Source: Pseudovibrio sp. JCM 19062 (GTDB taxonomy: Bacteria > Pseudomonadota > Alphaproteobacteria > Rhizobiales > Stappiaceae). Taken from it: a stretch of 64,000 nt of DNA. The position numbers were made by a program, and so were the translations under genes. The notes beneath the pieces are model-generated. The model was not told the DNA's origin, searched no databases, and saw nothing but the letters and a program-made list of their open reading frames with translations. The first letter of the stretch is position 1, and each line of letters opens with the position of its first letter. Where the stretch lies: contig BAXV01000009.1 of assembly GCA_001310715.1 (NCBI GenBank), forward strand, positions 1-64,000, given 5' to 3'. Shown one piece after another: positions 50,490 to 60,024 of this stretch.

Positions 50490-50894
50490 ATGAGTGAAGG
50501 GGATGATATTGCAATAGCGTCGGGGAGCGTTCGCTCTCTGGATGGCGGCTCAAACAGCGCCGCCGTTAAACGAAAACCGAACCTCCCCAAACCGATAGTT
50601 GCTTTTCATCGAACGGAACTCGATCAGATCCTCAGGCTTTACGGGCGCATGGTTGCCAGTGGCGAGTGGCGTGATTATGCCATCGGCCACGGAACGGACA
50701 AAGCAATCTTCGCCATCTTCCGCCGCTCCAGCGAAATGCCACTTTACCGTGTTGAGAAAGACCCCAAGCTGGCCCGCAAGCAGGGCGCTTATTGTGTCGT
50801 TGGCACAGGCGGTGTGATCCTCAAACGCGGCCACGATCTGGCAAACGTGCTCAAGGTGCTGGAAAAGAAAAAGCACCTGCGCGTGGTGGAGTGA
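50490..50894 (+). CDS. DUF2794 protein
   Basis: Intact 134-residue protein of the DUF2794 family, which is limited to alphaproteobacteria. Seen: PIVAFHRTELDQILRLYGRMVASGEWRDYAIGHGTDKAIFAIFRRSSEMPLYRVEKDPKLARKQGAYCVVGTGGVILKRGHDLANVLKVLEKK. GGGAGG 6 bases ahead of the ATG at 50490 fixes the start. Function unknown. Preceded by a 470-bp gap containing the long stem at 50059. Confidence 0.92.
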   Translation: MSEGDDIAIASGSVRSLDGGSNSAAVKRKPNLPKPIVAFHRTELDQILRLYGRMVASGEWRDYAIGHGTDKAIFAIFRRSSEMPLYRVEKDPKLARKQGAYCVVGTGGVILKRGHDLANVLKVLEKKKHLRVVE

Positions 50895-51152
50895 GTAATC
50901 GGACCGGCTGGCCGCTTGCTGCATACCTCCTGAGGGTATCAGCTGGTTTTCGGAAAGAGCTCCGTATGAGATTGCGCACGACAACACCAAAGCCCTGCCA
51001 TCCTTAGCGGGCGCAAGCCTGTGAAAGACTGGAGTGCGGGACAGAGCGGGCATTCGCTGCGGTGCGAAGTAAACCCATTCGCCTGTCCTCTAAGCACAAG
51101 GCATCTCGTATCGGCTGATTTCGACTGCTTGGAAGGCATATCGCTATGATAG

Positions 51153-51178
51153 TTTATTACTCTCTCTCAATAAACTGC
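51153..51178. repeat. 8-bp inverted repeat in the gap before the orphan gene
   Basis: AGTTTATT and AATAAACT flank a 10-base pyrimidine loop (ACTCTCTCTC). The gap 50895-51350 has no gene I can support; this repeat and a weak promoter are its only structure. Confidence 0.5.
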
Positions 51179-51279
51179 ATTCTGAGCTCTGTCATTGAGT
51201 CTGTCCGATTATGTATGCTCTGCTTTAGGTGTCCCCATGCATGCATTTGCACGCGGGTACCTGAATGCCCTTCAAGTTG

Positions 51280-51308
51280 TTGACCTTCCGGTACCGACAA
51301 AATAATCC
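51280..51308 (+). promoter_or_regulatory. weak promoter for the orphan gene
   Basis: TTGACC at 51280-51285, 17-base spacer, TAATCC at 51303-51308; the -10 is poor. A GGAGAG ribosome site follows just before the ATG at 51351. Confidence 0.3.
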
Positions 51309-51350
51309 CATTCGGATATGTTCATTTCACCAATAATTGGAGAGAATTGA

Positions 51351-52173
51351 ATGAAAAGCCGGACGCCTAGTCAAGCAGTCTTGAACTGTGAAAACGCGAT
51401 AAAAGAAAATAGGGATTATTGGATTGAGCATAATATTTATCTGCGCTTAATTGATATTCCAAATCGATTTCTCGAACGGCGCATTGAGCTGTTAGATTTA
51501 TATGAAGAGCTAGACACCAAGCTAAACTCAAATCCAGTCGCGTTGCATTCTTTTTTTTGACAGCGTTTTTCTCACTGCTGGGCTATGGAAACCTGAAGAA
51601 AATCAGAAAGCCCGTGACGAACGTTGCAAATTGAAAGAGATCAACGAACAGATCGTTGATGCTGCAAACGCCTTGTCTGATTTGCTTGAACAACGATCAG
51701 ATCTCAACAACAAGTCAGGCTTTTACAGCAACACCCTTGATGGTGTTTGCGAGACTCTCGATGCAGCAGCTAGTTCAAACTACCACTACCAATTTTATGT
51801 ACAAGAAAATTTCAGGCGATTGTATCACCAGTTTGATTGGAAATATTGGCCAAAATTCAGCGATCTACTGGATGAACTTGCCCGAGATGCTTACGAAGCA
51901 GAAGTATTGCCAAGCAATAAGGTTACCGAAGCAGCAACAACAGGCTCTCGGGCATCCTTAAAAGACTACGCTAGAGCGCTACATACTCACATTGATAATA
52001 ATCTTCGTTCAATTCCAGGGTTTTGCAGGTCAGATTTCAAACTATCAGACAGCGCCGTCGCGTCTCTAATGAACTGTGCCCTCAATCTGGAACCTGATGA
52101 AATGAAGGATGCTGCGTACGTGAAACGTTTTCGGCAGGGAGAGCGAGAAAGACTGAGTAAGGCGCTGGAATGA
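51351..52173 (+). CDS. orphan protein of unknown function, AT-rich (frameshifted)
   Basis: About 274 residues, soluble, mainly helical, with no signal peptide or membrane span and no domain I recognise. N-terminal part: NCENAIKENRDYWIEHNIYLRLIDIPNRFLERRIELLDLYEELDTKL; C-terminal part: RASLKDYARALHTHIDNNLRSIPGFCRSDFKLSDSAVASLMNCALNLEPDEMKDAAYVKRFRQGERERLSKALE. The two halves are joined across a T8 run near 51550 (S-F-F-D-S-V-F-L). Clearly more AT-rich in codon use than its neighbours and bounded by gene-free DNA, it looks recently acquired. Confidence 0.7.
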
Positions 52174-52316
52174 ATAGCTGCTTTTAAGAATTTGCACTTT
52201 GGCAAGTCAAACCAATTGACCGGCGGCTTTGGGCTCAAATAGACCATTGTGCCCCGCAGAATGTGCCTAGCGCGCATTGGCGACTTACCTCTCTGAACGA
52301 TTATTTCCTTTCGTCC

Positions 52317-53174
52317 CTACCTCGCCAGCATTGGATACGTGAAGAAGAGGATGTGGGTGAGGTTTACGAGGAAGTGGACGGCTATGGCGACTTCTATGCG
52401 GCCTGATTTCCAGAAAGCTGCGCCGTAGAACAATCCTGCGATGAAGGAGAAGGCGGCGTAAGGGAGGCCGCCATCCAGGTGGTAGTAGGCGAAGGCTAGA
52501 GAGGAGAGTAGGAGTGCTGTTGCTCCTGCCCAGATGCTGCCGCCGAGTTTTTCCATGAGCTGCCCCATGACAAACTGGCGGAAGATTGCCTCTTCAGCGA
52601 CGCTGACGAACAGCAGGTTTGCGAAGATCCAGATGGGCAGAAAACTCACCAGTTTGGGATCGAAGACCACCAATCCTGCCGCATATGTTATGCCGATGAG
52701 AACGGCTGCTGCCGGAATGAAGAACAGCAGTGTCATGCGCAGGCAGCGGAGCCATTCCTTTGCAGTGCTAATGCGAGGGGCTGCGAAGAGGAACAGCAGG
52801 AAGCCCAGAGCGGCCTTATCAAAATTCAGGTAGAGCGAGTAAGGCACTGCATCTGCACTGGTTCTTACGCCTGACAGGACCTGTAGATTGTAAACACCGG
52901 GGACCATGTGCGTCATCACAAGGTGACCAGCGAGCAACAGCAGGGCTGCCATCAGGCCAAAGAGCCAGATTGGATGTTTTCGCGTGAAGAGGAAAGCGCT
53001 GACCACGGTCCAGCTGAGAACGAGCAGGAGGCCGGTCCAGTCCAGAACGCCGGAGACCATTGCCAGAACGAGTGAGACCGCAAATGCTGACAGCGGCACC
53101 CATCGCTGCGCCATAAACGGAGTGAGGGCGATTGCAAGGCCGAGGGCGAGAAAGGCACTTAAGGAAAGGGTCAT
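52317..53174 (-). CDS. CPBP-family intramembrane metalloprotease
   Basis: Intact 285-residue membrane protein with about eight helices. The Abi/CPBP motifs are present: EEAIFRQFVMGQL (first, with glutamates and arginine), FAYYHLDGGLPYAAFSFIAGLFYG and HFLVNLTHILFF. Such proteases process prenylated substrates in eukaryotes; bacterial targets are mostly unknown. Monocistronic. Confidence 0.88.
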   Translation of the reverse strand: MTLSLSAFLALGLAIALTPFMAQRWVPLSAFAVSLVLAMVSGVLDWTGLLLVLSWTVVSAFLFTRKHPIWLFGLMAALLLLAGHLVMTHMVPGVYNLQVLSGVRTSADAVPYSLYLNFDKAALGFLLFLFAAPRISTAKEWLRCLRMTLLFFIPAAAVLIGITYAAGLVVFDPKLVSFLPIWIFANLLFVSVAEEAIFRQFVMGQLMEKLGGSIWAGATALLLSSLAFAYYHLDGGLPYAAFSFIAGLFYGAAFWKSGRIEVAIAVHFLVNLTHILFFTYPMLAR

Positions 53175-53434
53175 GATCTGGCCTTGTGACTGGGGCAGTG
53201 AGTGAAATTAAGGCGCTTTCTAAAACAGTGGGATAAAGGATGTGTTGTGTCAAATGGGTGAAGACCATCAATATTTGAGGGTAGGCCGTCTCTTCGCAGA
53301 ATGCGGTCCTGATTGGCGTGTGTTGCCAAGCCAAGATTGTGTGCCCGAGCTGCAGATAAGTCTTGCGTGCTTGCTTCAGACAGGTAGAGGTTAGGAAACG
53401 CCTCTCCAATCCCTTTAGGTAAGTGCTGCTTCTC

Positions 53435-55260
53435 ATGACTACTGCATCCGATATTGTTGCTTCGCCAAATGATGTTTTGAAAAGAGTATTTGGCTATGAC
53501 GCGTTTCGCGGCAATCAGCAGATCGTGATTGATAGCGTGCTTTCTGGCGAGAGCTGCTGCGTGCTGATGCCGACGGGGGCGGGTAAGTCTCTGTGTTATC
53601 AGGTGCCTGCCTTGTGCCGCCGTGGGGTTGGTATTGTTGTTTCGCCGCTGATCGCGCTGATGCAGGACCAGATTGCGACCTGCGCGAGCTTGGGGTGAGG
53701 GCAACCTCCATCAACTCTGCGCTTTCTCGTGAGGAGGTTCAGACCGCTTATCGGGATTTGCGGGCTGGTAAGCTGGATTTGCTTTATGTGGCACCGGAGC
53801 GGCTGGTGCGGCCCGAGTTTGTTGGTCTTTTGGAAGAGTTGAACCAGCGCGGAATGATTGCGCTGCTGGCCATTGATGAGGCCCACTGTATCAGCCAGTG
53901 GGGGCATGATTTCCGCCCTGAATATCGCGAGTTGACCAATGTGCGGGCGCGGCTTGAAGGTGTGCCTTGCCTTGCGGTGACGGCAACGGCGGATGAGCCG
54001 ACGCGGAAGGATATTCAGGAACGCCTTAACTTGCCACGGTTGATTTCCTCCGGGTTTGACCGGCCTAATATTACCTACACGGTGAATATCAAAAATAACC
54101 CCAAGCAGCAGCTGCGCCGGTTTTTGAAGGATCGGCCTAAAGGGGAAAGTGGCATCATCTACTGCCTTTCGCGCAAGAAGGTGGAGGAGACCGCTGCATG
54201 GTTGGTTGATGAGGGCTTCGATGCTCTGCCTTATCATGCGGGTTTTGACAGTTCCGTGCGCGAGGCAAATCAGGACCGTTTTATCAAGGAAGAAGGTCTG
54301 ATCATGGTGGCTACCGTGGCGTTTGGCATGGGCATTGATAAGCCAAACGTGCGGTTTGTGGCGCATCTGGACCTTCCCAAGAATATTGAGGCTTATTATC
54401 AGGAGACGGGCCGTGCCGGACGTGACGGACTGCCGTCTGAAGCGTGGCTGGTCTATGGGATGCAGGACGTTGTGTTCCTGAACCAGATGATTGACCGCAG
54501 CGACGCGCCAGAGAGCCAGAAACAGATTGAGCGGCAGAAGCTGCGATCCTTCCTCGCTTACTGCGAGACGGCGACCTGTCGGCGCTCCGTCTTGCTGCGC
54601 TACTTCGGGGATGAGTGCGAGCCTTGCGGCAACTGTGATACCTGCCTGAACCCGCCGAAGACGATGGACGGGACCATTGCGGCGCAAAAGTTTCTCTCCT
54701 GTATTCTGCGTACGGGGCAGAGCTTTGGCGCGAACTACGTGATTGACGTGCTGCTTGGGAATGCGAACGAGCGGATTACCTCTCGCGGGCATGACAATTT
54801 GTCGACGTTCAATATTGGCGGTGAATTCTCCAAGGTGCAGTGGAACGCGATTGCGCGGCAGCTTCTGGCGGCGGGGCTTATGTTCGCTGATCATGATGCG
54901 CACGGGGCGTTGAAGATGACGGCGATGGGCATGACGTTCTTGAAGGAGCGTCGGACTATCGACCTGAAGGTGGATCAACTTGCTAACTCGGCAAAGGTGG
55001 AGCGACGGGCGAAGACGCCAGCGCGGGCTCAGATTGAGGATGTGGCGGATCAGGAGCTATTCGAGAAGCTTCGCGCGCTGCGGATGGAGCTGGCACGGGA
55101 GCGGAACGTGCCGCCTTATGTGATCTTCAACGATAAGACGCTGATCGAGATGGCGGTGGATCGACCTCAACGGCTTGAGGAGATGCTGGAGATTTCCGGT
55201 GTCGGGGAAGCCAAGCTGGAGCGGTTCGGCGCGGCGTTTCTGGAGATTATTCGGGATTAG
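53435..55260 (+). CDS. recQ: ATP-dependent DNA helicase RecQ (frameshifted)
   Basis: Full-length RecQ of about 609 residues acting in recombination repair. Walker [21 protein letters not shown] in [19 protein letters not shown], motif [19 protein letters not shown], zinc cysteines [23 protein letters not shown], winged-helix domain and a C-terminal HRDC domain ([59 protein letters not shown]). One G is missing near 53675 (I-A-D-L-R-E-L-G restored). No LexA box upstream. Confidence 0.95.
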
Positions 55261-55264
55261 GGAG

Positions 55265-55304
55265 AATGGCCCTTACTTACATTAAGATAAGTAAGGGCCA
55301 TTTT
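55265..55304. terminator. 15-bp bidirectional terminator between recQ and the permease
   Basis: AATGGCCCTTACTTA pairs perfectly with TAAGTAAGGGCCATT around an 8-base loop, TTT following on the plus strand. Its start is 4 bp after the recQ stop. Confidence 0.88.
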
Positions 55305-55328
55305 GCATGTGATGGCGTGTTTTCTAGT

Positions 55329-56243
55329 TCAGAAAATCAGCGTGTAGAGCACGCCTGCACCGACGGCCATTCCGAGGACGACCACGAGGAAAGCGGCGAT
55401 CATCTGGCTTTTGAAGAGGGATTTGAGCAGGATGACCTCGGTCAGGCTAGCGCCCGCGCTGCCGATGATGAGGCCATGATCGCGCCCAGTCCCATGCCTT
55501 TGCCAGCGAGTGCTGCGGTTAGCGGGATAACGGCTTCTGCTCTGATGTAGAGCGGGATGCCGATGACTGCGGCCAGAGGAATTGCGAGCGGGTTGTCTTC
55601 ACCTGCCCATGAGGACACCAGATCTGTTGGCATAAAACCATAGATCACAGAGCCGATGGCGATGCCGACGATCAGGTACGGCAGGACTTTTTTTGAAGTC
55701 GGACCATGTCGCGTTCCAAATTCTTTGCCATTTGCTTTCCACCGGTGCGCTGTCGTCGCAACTGCTGCCGCAGGAAGAGGCGGTGACGGCGGTGTAGGCT
55801 TCTGCCTTCACGAACTTTTCAAAGCCGAGTTTTTGTAGCAGGTAGCCGGCGATGATGGATACGGTCAGTGCGATGGTGAAGTAGAACACGGCCACTTGCA
55901 CACCAAAGGTCACTGCAAACAAGCCGAGGATAACCGGGCTGAGCAGGGGGCTGGCGAATAGGAAGACCATCATGGTGCCAAAGTCAGCTCGGGCGCGTAT
56001 CAGGCCTTTCAGAAACGGGATTGTCCCGCAGGAGCAGAACGGGGTGATGACACCAAGCGCGGCTGCGGTTAGGTAGCCTTTGCCGTTCTGGCTGCTGAGG
56101 ATCTGCTGCACGCGACTTGGCGGAATGTACTCCTGCAATACGCCAACGAAGTAGCTGATCGCCAGAAAGAGGATGGTCAGTTCTACAGCAAGAAAGGCGA
56201 ACATCTGTAGGCTGCTTATGAGCATTTCCGAGGACAGTGGCAT
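55329..56243 (-). CDS. YraQ/DUF318-type permease (metal or metalloid export)
   Basis: Inner-membrane permease of about 304 residues with two repeats of hydrophobic helices. The hallmark ITPFCSCGTIPFLKGL is present, and a cytosolic Cys-rich loop TASSCGSSCDDSAP follows. These features match the SO_0444/ArsP-like group, which exports copper, zinc or organoarsenicals. Indels near 55690 (T8 run) and 55475; repaired C-terminus A-G-A-S-L-T-E-V-I-L-L-K-S to L-Y-T-L-I-F. Divergent from an ArsR regulator, with a duplicated operator between. Confidence 0.85.
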
Positions 56244-56264
56244 GAACTTGTTCCTTGTCTCTAT

Positions 56265-56284
56265 ATTTCCAGAATTGTCGAAAT
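56265..56284. promoter_or_regulatory. operator copy A (ArsR/permease divergent region)
   Basis: 20-bp element with ATTTC and GAAAT ends around a 10-base centre, 21 bp upstream of the permease start codon. Sixteen of 20 bases match copy B. Confidence 0.7.
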
Positions 56285-56313
56285 GATAGGATGTAAGCTT
56301 TTCATGTCAAGTT

Positions 56314-56333
56314 ATTTCTAGTAATATCGAAAT
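56314..56333. promoter_or_regulatory. operator copy B (ArsR/permease divergent region)
   Basis: Same ATTTC-N10-GAAAT architecture as copy A with 49 bp between starts. It ends 7 bp before the first ArsR ATG (56341) and 22 bp before the second (56356), so it would block the regulator's own initiation. Confidence 0.7.
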
Positions 56334-56340
56334 ATCAGGT

Positions 56341-56688
56341 ATGATGGTGAGCGTGATGGATATTGAAAATACTGCTAAGGCTCTAAAAGAACTCGGACAT
56401 GTGACGAGGCTGGCGATTTATATGCGGCTTGTGAAAGCTGGCTATAAGGGGCTTGCTGTGGGCACATTGCAGGAAGAACTGGAGATTCCGGGCTCAACGC
56501 TGTCGCATCATGTGTCAGGTCTGGCGTCTGCCGGGTTGATCAAGCAGCGGCGCGAAGGACGGGTGCTTTATTGCGTGGCGCAGTATGAGCAGCTGGATGC
56601 GGTTATTAAGTTTTTGCGCGATGAGTGCTGTATCGATGAAAAACTTGATAACGATGAGGGTGGCCAGACAGAGTTGAACAGGGGCTAA
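56341..56688 (+). CDS. ArsR-family metal-responsive repressor
   Basis: Intact winged-helix repressor of 115 residues (110 if the ATG at 56356 is used, which has a better-spaced GTGAG ribosome site). Winged-helix core ALKELGHVTRLAIYMRLVKAGYKGLAVGTLQEELEIPGSTLSHHVSGLASAGLIKQRREGRVLYCVAQYEQLDAVIKFLRDECCID. Potential ligand cysteines are at YCV and the C-terminal DECC; the classic ELCVCDL site is absent, so the sensed ion differs from ArsR proper. It very likely represses itself and the permease. Confidence 0.9.
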   Translation: MMVSVMDIENTAKALKELGHVTRLAIYMRLVKAGYKGLAVGTLQEELEIPGSTLSHHVSGLASAGLIKQRREGRVLYCVAQYEQLDAVIKFLRDECCIDEKLDNDEGGQTELNRG

Positions 56689-56790
56689 CCGGCGGAGGCG
56701 CGGGTGTTGCACTTCTTTTGTAAAATCCAGTCTCTACTTTTTGAAAATCCGCGATAGAGTATCTGCATTTCATAATTGCAGGTATTTAAA

Positions 56791-57283
56791 GTGGTTGATC
56801 ATACTGAGTTTGTGCAGGCGGTGGCAGATAGTGCCAGCTTGCAGGACGCCGCGCGGAAAGCGGGTGCACTGTTCTCCAGATTTCCCGGATACAAGCTGTT
56901 TACGCTCACGGTCACTCATCCTGACGGGAGCATGTGGTGCGGCTGTTCTCTAGTGCGGAAGGGGCTTACGGCACGTCTGGCACCAAACCTATCGAGACAG
57001 AAGGCGGGTGGTATGAGCAGGTGTTTGTGCAGCAAAAGCCGTTCCTTGGGTACACAATTGAGGACGTGAAGAATTACTTTCCCGATTATGAGAAGATTGC
57101 CGCCATGGGGCTGGGGCTACGTTGAACTTGCCGGTGGTGGTGGTGGGTGAGGTGATTGGCACCGTGAATCTGCTGGATGCAGATCATGCGTATACAGTTA
57201 CGGATGCTGAAAGGAGCTTTGTGCTGGCTCAGGCGCTGGCGCCGCTCTTCATAAAAGCGCGGGAAGAGCTTGCCCCTGTTTGA
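56791..57283 (+). CDS. GAF-domain protein (frameshifted)
   Basis: Small GAF protein of about 164 residues: DHTEFVQAVADSASLQDAARKAGALFSRFPGYKLFTLTVTHPDGS, then RLFSSAEGAYGTSGTKPIETEGGWYEQVFVQQKPFLGYTIEDVKNYFPDYEKIAAMG and LNLPVVVVGEVIGTVNLLDADHAYTVTDAERSFVLAQALAPLFIKAREE. A stand-alone GAF sensor resembling enzymes/regulators that bind small molecules. Indels near 56940 and 57115. Start GTG at 56791; a TTG at 56776 is possible. Confidence 0.78.
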
Positions 57284-57465
57284 TTTCAATTTGCCGGGTT
57301 TTACTTAGCTTGCCTTTACCATAAGGCCCAAAACCTTCCATTTTCGCCGAGTTCCGTTTTGCTCGTTTCACCGCGGGTAACCCTGAACAGGTACAAATAC
57401 TGCTCTATTTCGTCTGCGTTCTGCGCTGGCATCATGCAACTCTTGAGAGATGAGCGGTACAGGCT

Positions 57466-57828
57466 ATGGCTTCTGGTGGCGAACATGAGCAATTCGTTGG
57501 GCATCTTCCCATCTTTATTACTCCGCCGGGCAGTACAGATGTTTTGATGGTGGTCACAATCATCATCGCCATTGGGGCGGTGCTGTTGCTGGGTGTGTTT
57601 TATTTCTCCCTGCATGCCTTGCCGGAGAAGATGGCGCACAAGTATGGGCGGTCGCATATGCAGATCGTGGCCATATTGGCGGTTCTCGCGCTCTTTACGC
57701 ACAACAACTACTTCTGGATTGCGGCGCTGTTGCTTGCTGCGATCAACCTGCCAGATTACGAGACGCCACTAAAAGCCATAGCAGCCTCGTTGCGTAAGAC
57801 GGTGAAGGGGAAGAAACAGGATGATTGA
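57466..57828 (+). CDS. small membrane protein preceding HlyD
   Basis: Intact 120-residue protein with two or three membrane spans (VVTIIIAIGAVLLLGVFYFSLHAL; IVAILAVLALFTHNNYFWIAALLLAAINLPDY). The GHLPIFITPPGSTDVLMV start and the KMAHKYGRSHMQIV loop recur in operons with an HlyD-type adaptor. It overlaps the HlyD gene by 8 bp, so translation is coupled. Function unknown; probably a subunit or assembly factor of that exporter. Confidence 0.8.
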   Translation: MASGGEHEQFVGHLPIFITPPGSTDVLMVVTIIIAIGAVLLLGVFYFSLHALPEKMAHKYGRSHMQIVAILAVLALFTHNNYFWIAALLLAAINLPDYETPLKAIAASLRKTVKGKKQDD

Positions 57829-59053
57829 GTTCTTCCTTTGCTCGCTTGTCACGATTTTGCCCGACTACCTGTATCGCCGCTACAAGCAGGGGAAGCGGTT
57901 TGGGTACGAGATTACGTTTTTTACGGTCTGGTATGAGCTGCGCTGGGGGATTACGTCAGCGCTAATGCTGACCATTGCGTTGATTACGCTGGTTTTTTTT
58001 CTATCATCCAACAACATCCAATACGCTGTCATTGTTCCGTACAGTGTCCATTCTGCCAGAAACCAATGGTCGGGTTGAGAAGGTGCTGGTGGAAAACAAT
58101 CAGCGTGTAAAGGCGGGGGAACTGCTTTTCACGATGGATGCCTCTACCGAGCAGGCGCAGGTGGATACGGCGCAGAGTGAGGTGGAGGAGATTGACGCGC
58201 AGATTGATTTGGCGGACTCCGAGCTGATCAGTGCTGAAGCCGTGATCGCTCAAGCGCAAGGTTCCTATGATCAGTCGGTGAGCGAGTTGGAGCGGACGTT
58301 GGAATTGCAACGGCGTAACTCTGATGTGGTGACGGAGAAAGAAATCGACACACGAAGGAATCAGGTGGTTGTCCGTAAAGGACAGCTGGACGCAGCTGTG
58401 GCCAACCGCGATATCGTGCAGAAGAAGATCTCCGTGAGCCTGCCTGCACAGCGAAGCAGCGCGCTTGCCAGATTGAATCAGGCTCAATCCGCCTTTGACA
58501 AGAAATTTGTCTATGCGGGCGTGGATGGTGTGCTTACGCAGTTTATTTTGCAGCCAGGGGATATTGTGAACCCGATCCTGCGTCCTGCAGGCATCCTTGT
58601 GCCTGATTCGACTGGGCGCGGGCGGTTTCAGGCCGGTTTCGGGCAGATTACAGCTTCTGTCATCCGCGTGGGTATGGCTGCGGAGATAACGTGTGCCTCC
58701 CGTCCGTTTGAGGTAATCCCGATGGTCGTGGTGGATACGCAGGATTTCGTTTCCTCAGGCCAGTTTCGGCCAACAGACCAGCTGATTGACGCACAGGATG
58801 TTTCGGCCCCCGGCACGCTGCTGGTGACTCTGGAGCCTTTGTACGCAATGGACACTGCGGGCATTCCTCCGGGCAGTAAGTGCATTGCGAATGCCTACAG
58901 CAATTATGGTGAGCAGATTAGGGCAGGTGAGTTTGGATTCTGGGGCGGCCTCTACTATCACATGTAGATGCGACCTCGATCATGCATGCGCTGATCTTGC
59001 GGTTCCAGGCGCTGGCCTTCCCAGTTAAAACACTGGTACTTTCCGGTCATTGA
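57821..59053 (+). CDS. HlyD-family periplasmic adaptor (frameshifted)
   Basis: Membrane-fusion protein of about 410 residues. A short N-terminal soluble part and one membrane span (ITSALMLTIALITLVFF) precede TNGRVEKVLVENNQRVKAGELLFTMDASTEQAQVDTAQSEVEEIDAQIDLADSELISAEAVIAQAQ (lipoyl half and coiled coil), then KKFVYAGVDGVLTQFILQPGDIVNPILRPAGILV. Indels near 57995 (T8 run) and 58965; the repaired end is A-F-P-V-K-T-L-V-L-S-G-H. There is no transporter or outer-membrane channel gene beside it here. Confidence 0.85.
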
Positions 59054-59065
59054 TAGTGGCAGAGG

Positions 59066-59508
59066 CTATTTTCTGGCACCGACAAAGATGCCGGTGAGGA
59101 CCATGCCGACGAGGCCGATGACTGTGGTTGCGGTACTGCCAACGAGGAACTCTAGTACGCTGTCTGCCAGAATGAACGAAATGCCGTAGACATTTTTGAA
59201 GCCCGCCAGAACAAGGATCACAGCGACGGTGCCGCAATAGACGCACATGAACCAGTAGCTTTGCCTGCATAAGGTTTGATGAGGGCGTCCAGCTCCTGCT
59301 TGGTAGCAAGCTTTGACTTGAGTTCCATCAGCTCATTCTGCAGCTGGGTGTTGTCGTCAGACAGCGCCTGCCGATCTTTCAGCAGCTGCTCCATTCCGAT
59401 CTTGGCCGGCGGGTCTACCTCAATAGGAAGTTTGGAGACTGCTGCGTCGATATCATCAACGGTGAGCGGTCTTTCGAGTGTCTCATCGAAAGTTTCGTTA
59501 GGCGGCAT
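59066..59508 (-). CDS. membrane protein paired with a Panacea-domain gene (candidate toxin)
   Basis: About 147 residues. An acidic N-terminal part (FDETLERPLTVDDIDAAVSKLPIEVDPPAK) is followed by a coiled coil (GMEQLLKDRQALSDDNTQLQNELMELKSKLATKQELDALIK) and two C-terminal membrane helices (CVYCGTVAVILVLAGFKNVYG; VLEFLVGSTATTVIGLVGMVLTGIFVGA) ending in a basic tail. One base missing near 59250 (W-F-M-C restored). Its ATG lies inside the last codons of the Panacea gene (11-bp overlap). I know no named family with this layout. It could be a membrane-depolarising toxin or an abortive-infection effector. Confidence 0.6.
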
Positions 59509-60024
59509 TGATCCGGCCCGCTGTTTGTAGGGCTTGCTCTTCCTCTGCATTTGAGCGGCCCGCCAGAGCGAGTTTTATGTAGTATTGCCGTGTGCGCTCT
59601 GGATCGATTTCTGCGTTTCTCCCTTTTTCAAAGTAGGCGTGAGCCCATGGAGAATTCGCCTGATGGGTGAGATCTGAGAGTTGCTGTGGGGTGTAGTTGC
59701 GGTACTTTTTCCAGACGTGATCGATGATGTCCTGCTCGCTGCCACTGAGGTGGGCGGTGATGATCTGGCCGGTGACCGGATCGGTGATCTCACAGTTTGG
59801 ACCTTTGTGTCCGCCTTCTTTTATGAAATCCCATATCTGCCGAAACACAGGGCCGTTCTTCCATGCTTGCGGGGCGGCACTTACCAGCGGTTCGCCGTTG
59901 ATCGCAAGGTTCCAGCCGTTCGCTATGGCGACCAGTTTTTGAATATACATCTGCGATGGGTATTCAGAGCTGCCTCGCGTCTCAGAAATTCGTTGGCGAT
60001 GGCACAAGGTGAGTGTCTTGGCAT
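59498..60024 (-). CDS. Panacea (SocA-like, DUF4065) domain protein, probable antitoxin
   Basis: About 175 residues. The start is taken as the ATG at 60024 (M-P-R-H-S-P-C-A-I-A-N-E-F-L), with one indel near 59960. The core PSQMYIQKLVAIANGWNLAINGEPLVSAAPQAWKNGPVFRQIWDFIKEGG is the Panacea/SocA domain, with the W-x-x-G-P-V element. It ends NAEEEQALQTAGRINAA. Panacea proteins neutralise many unrelated toxins encoded beside them; here the gene overlaps a two-span membrane protein. The order antitoxin-then-toxin and the overlap favour a co-translated pair. Confidence 0.78.

Noticed and set aside
26020..57999. Programmed frameshifting or transcriptional slippage at T7/T8 runs
   Set aside because: The runs occur in unrelated genes with no shared stimulatory structure, and many other breaks lie in short G or C runs; random homopolymer error explains all of them more simply.
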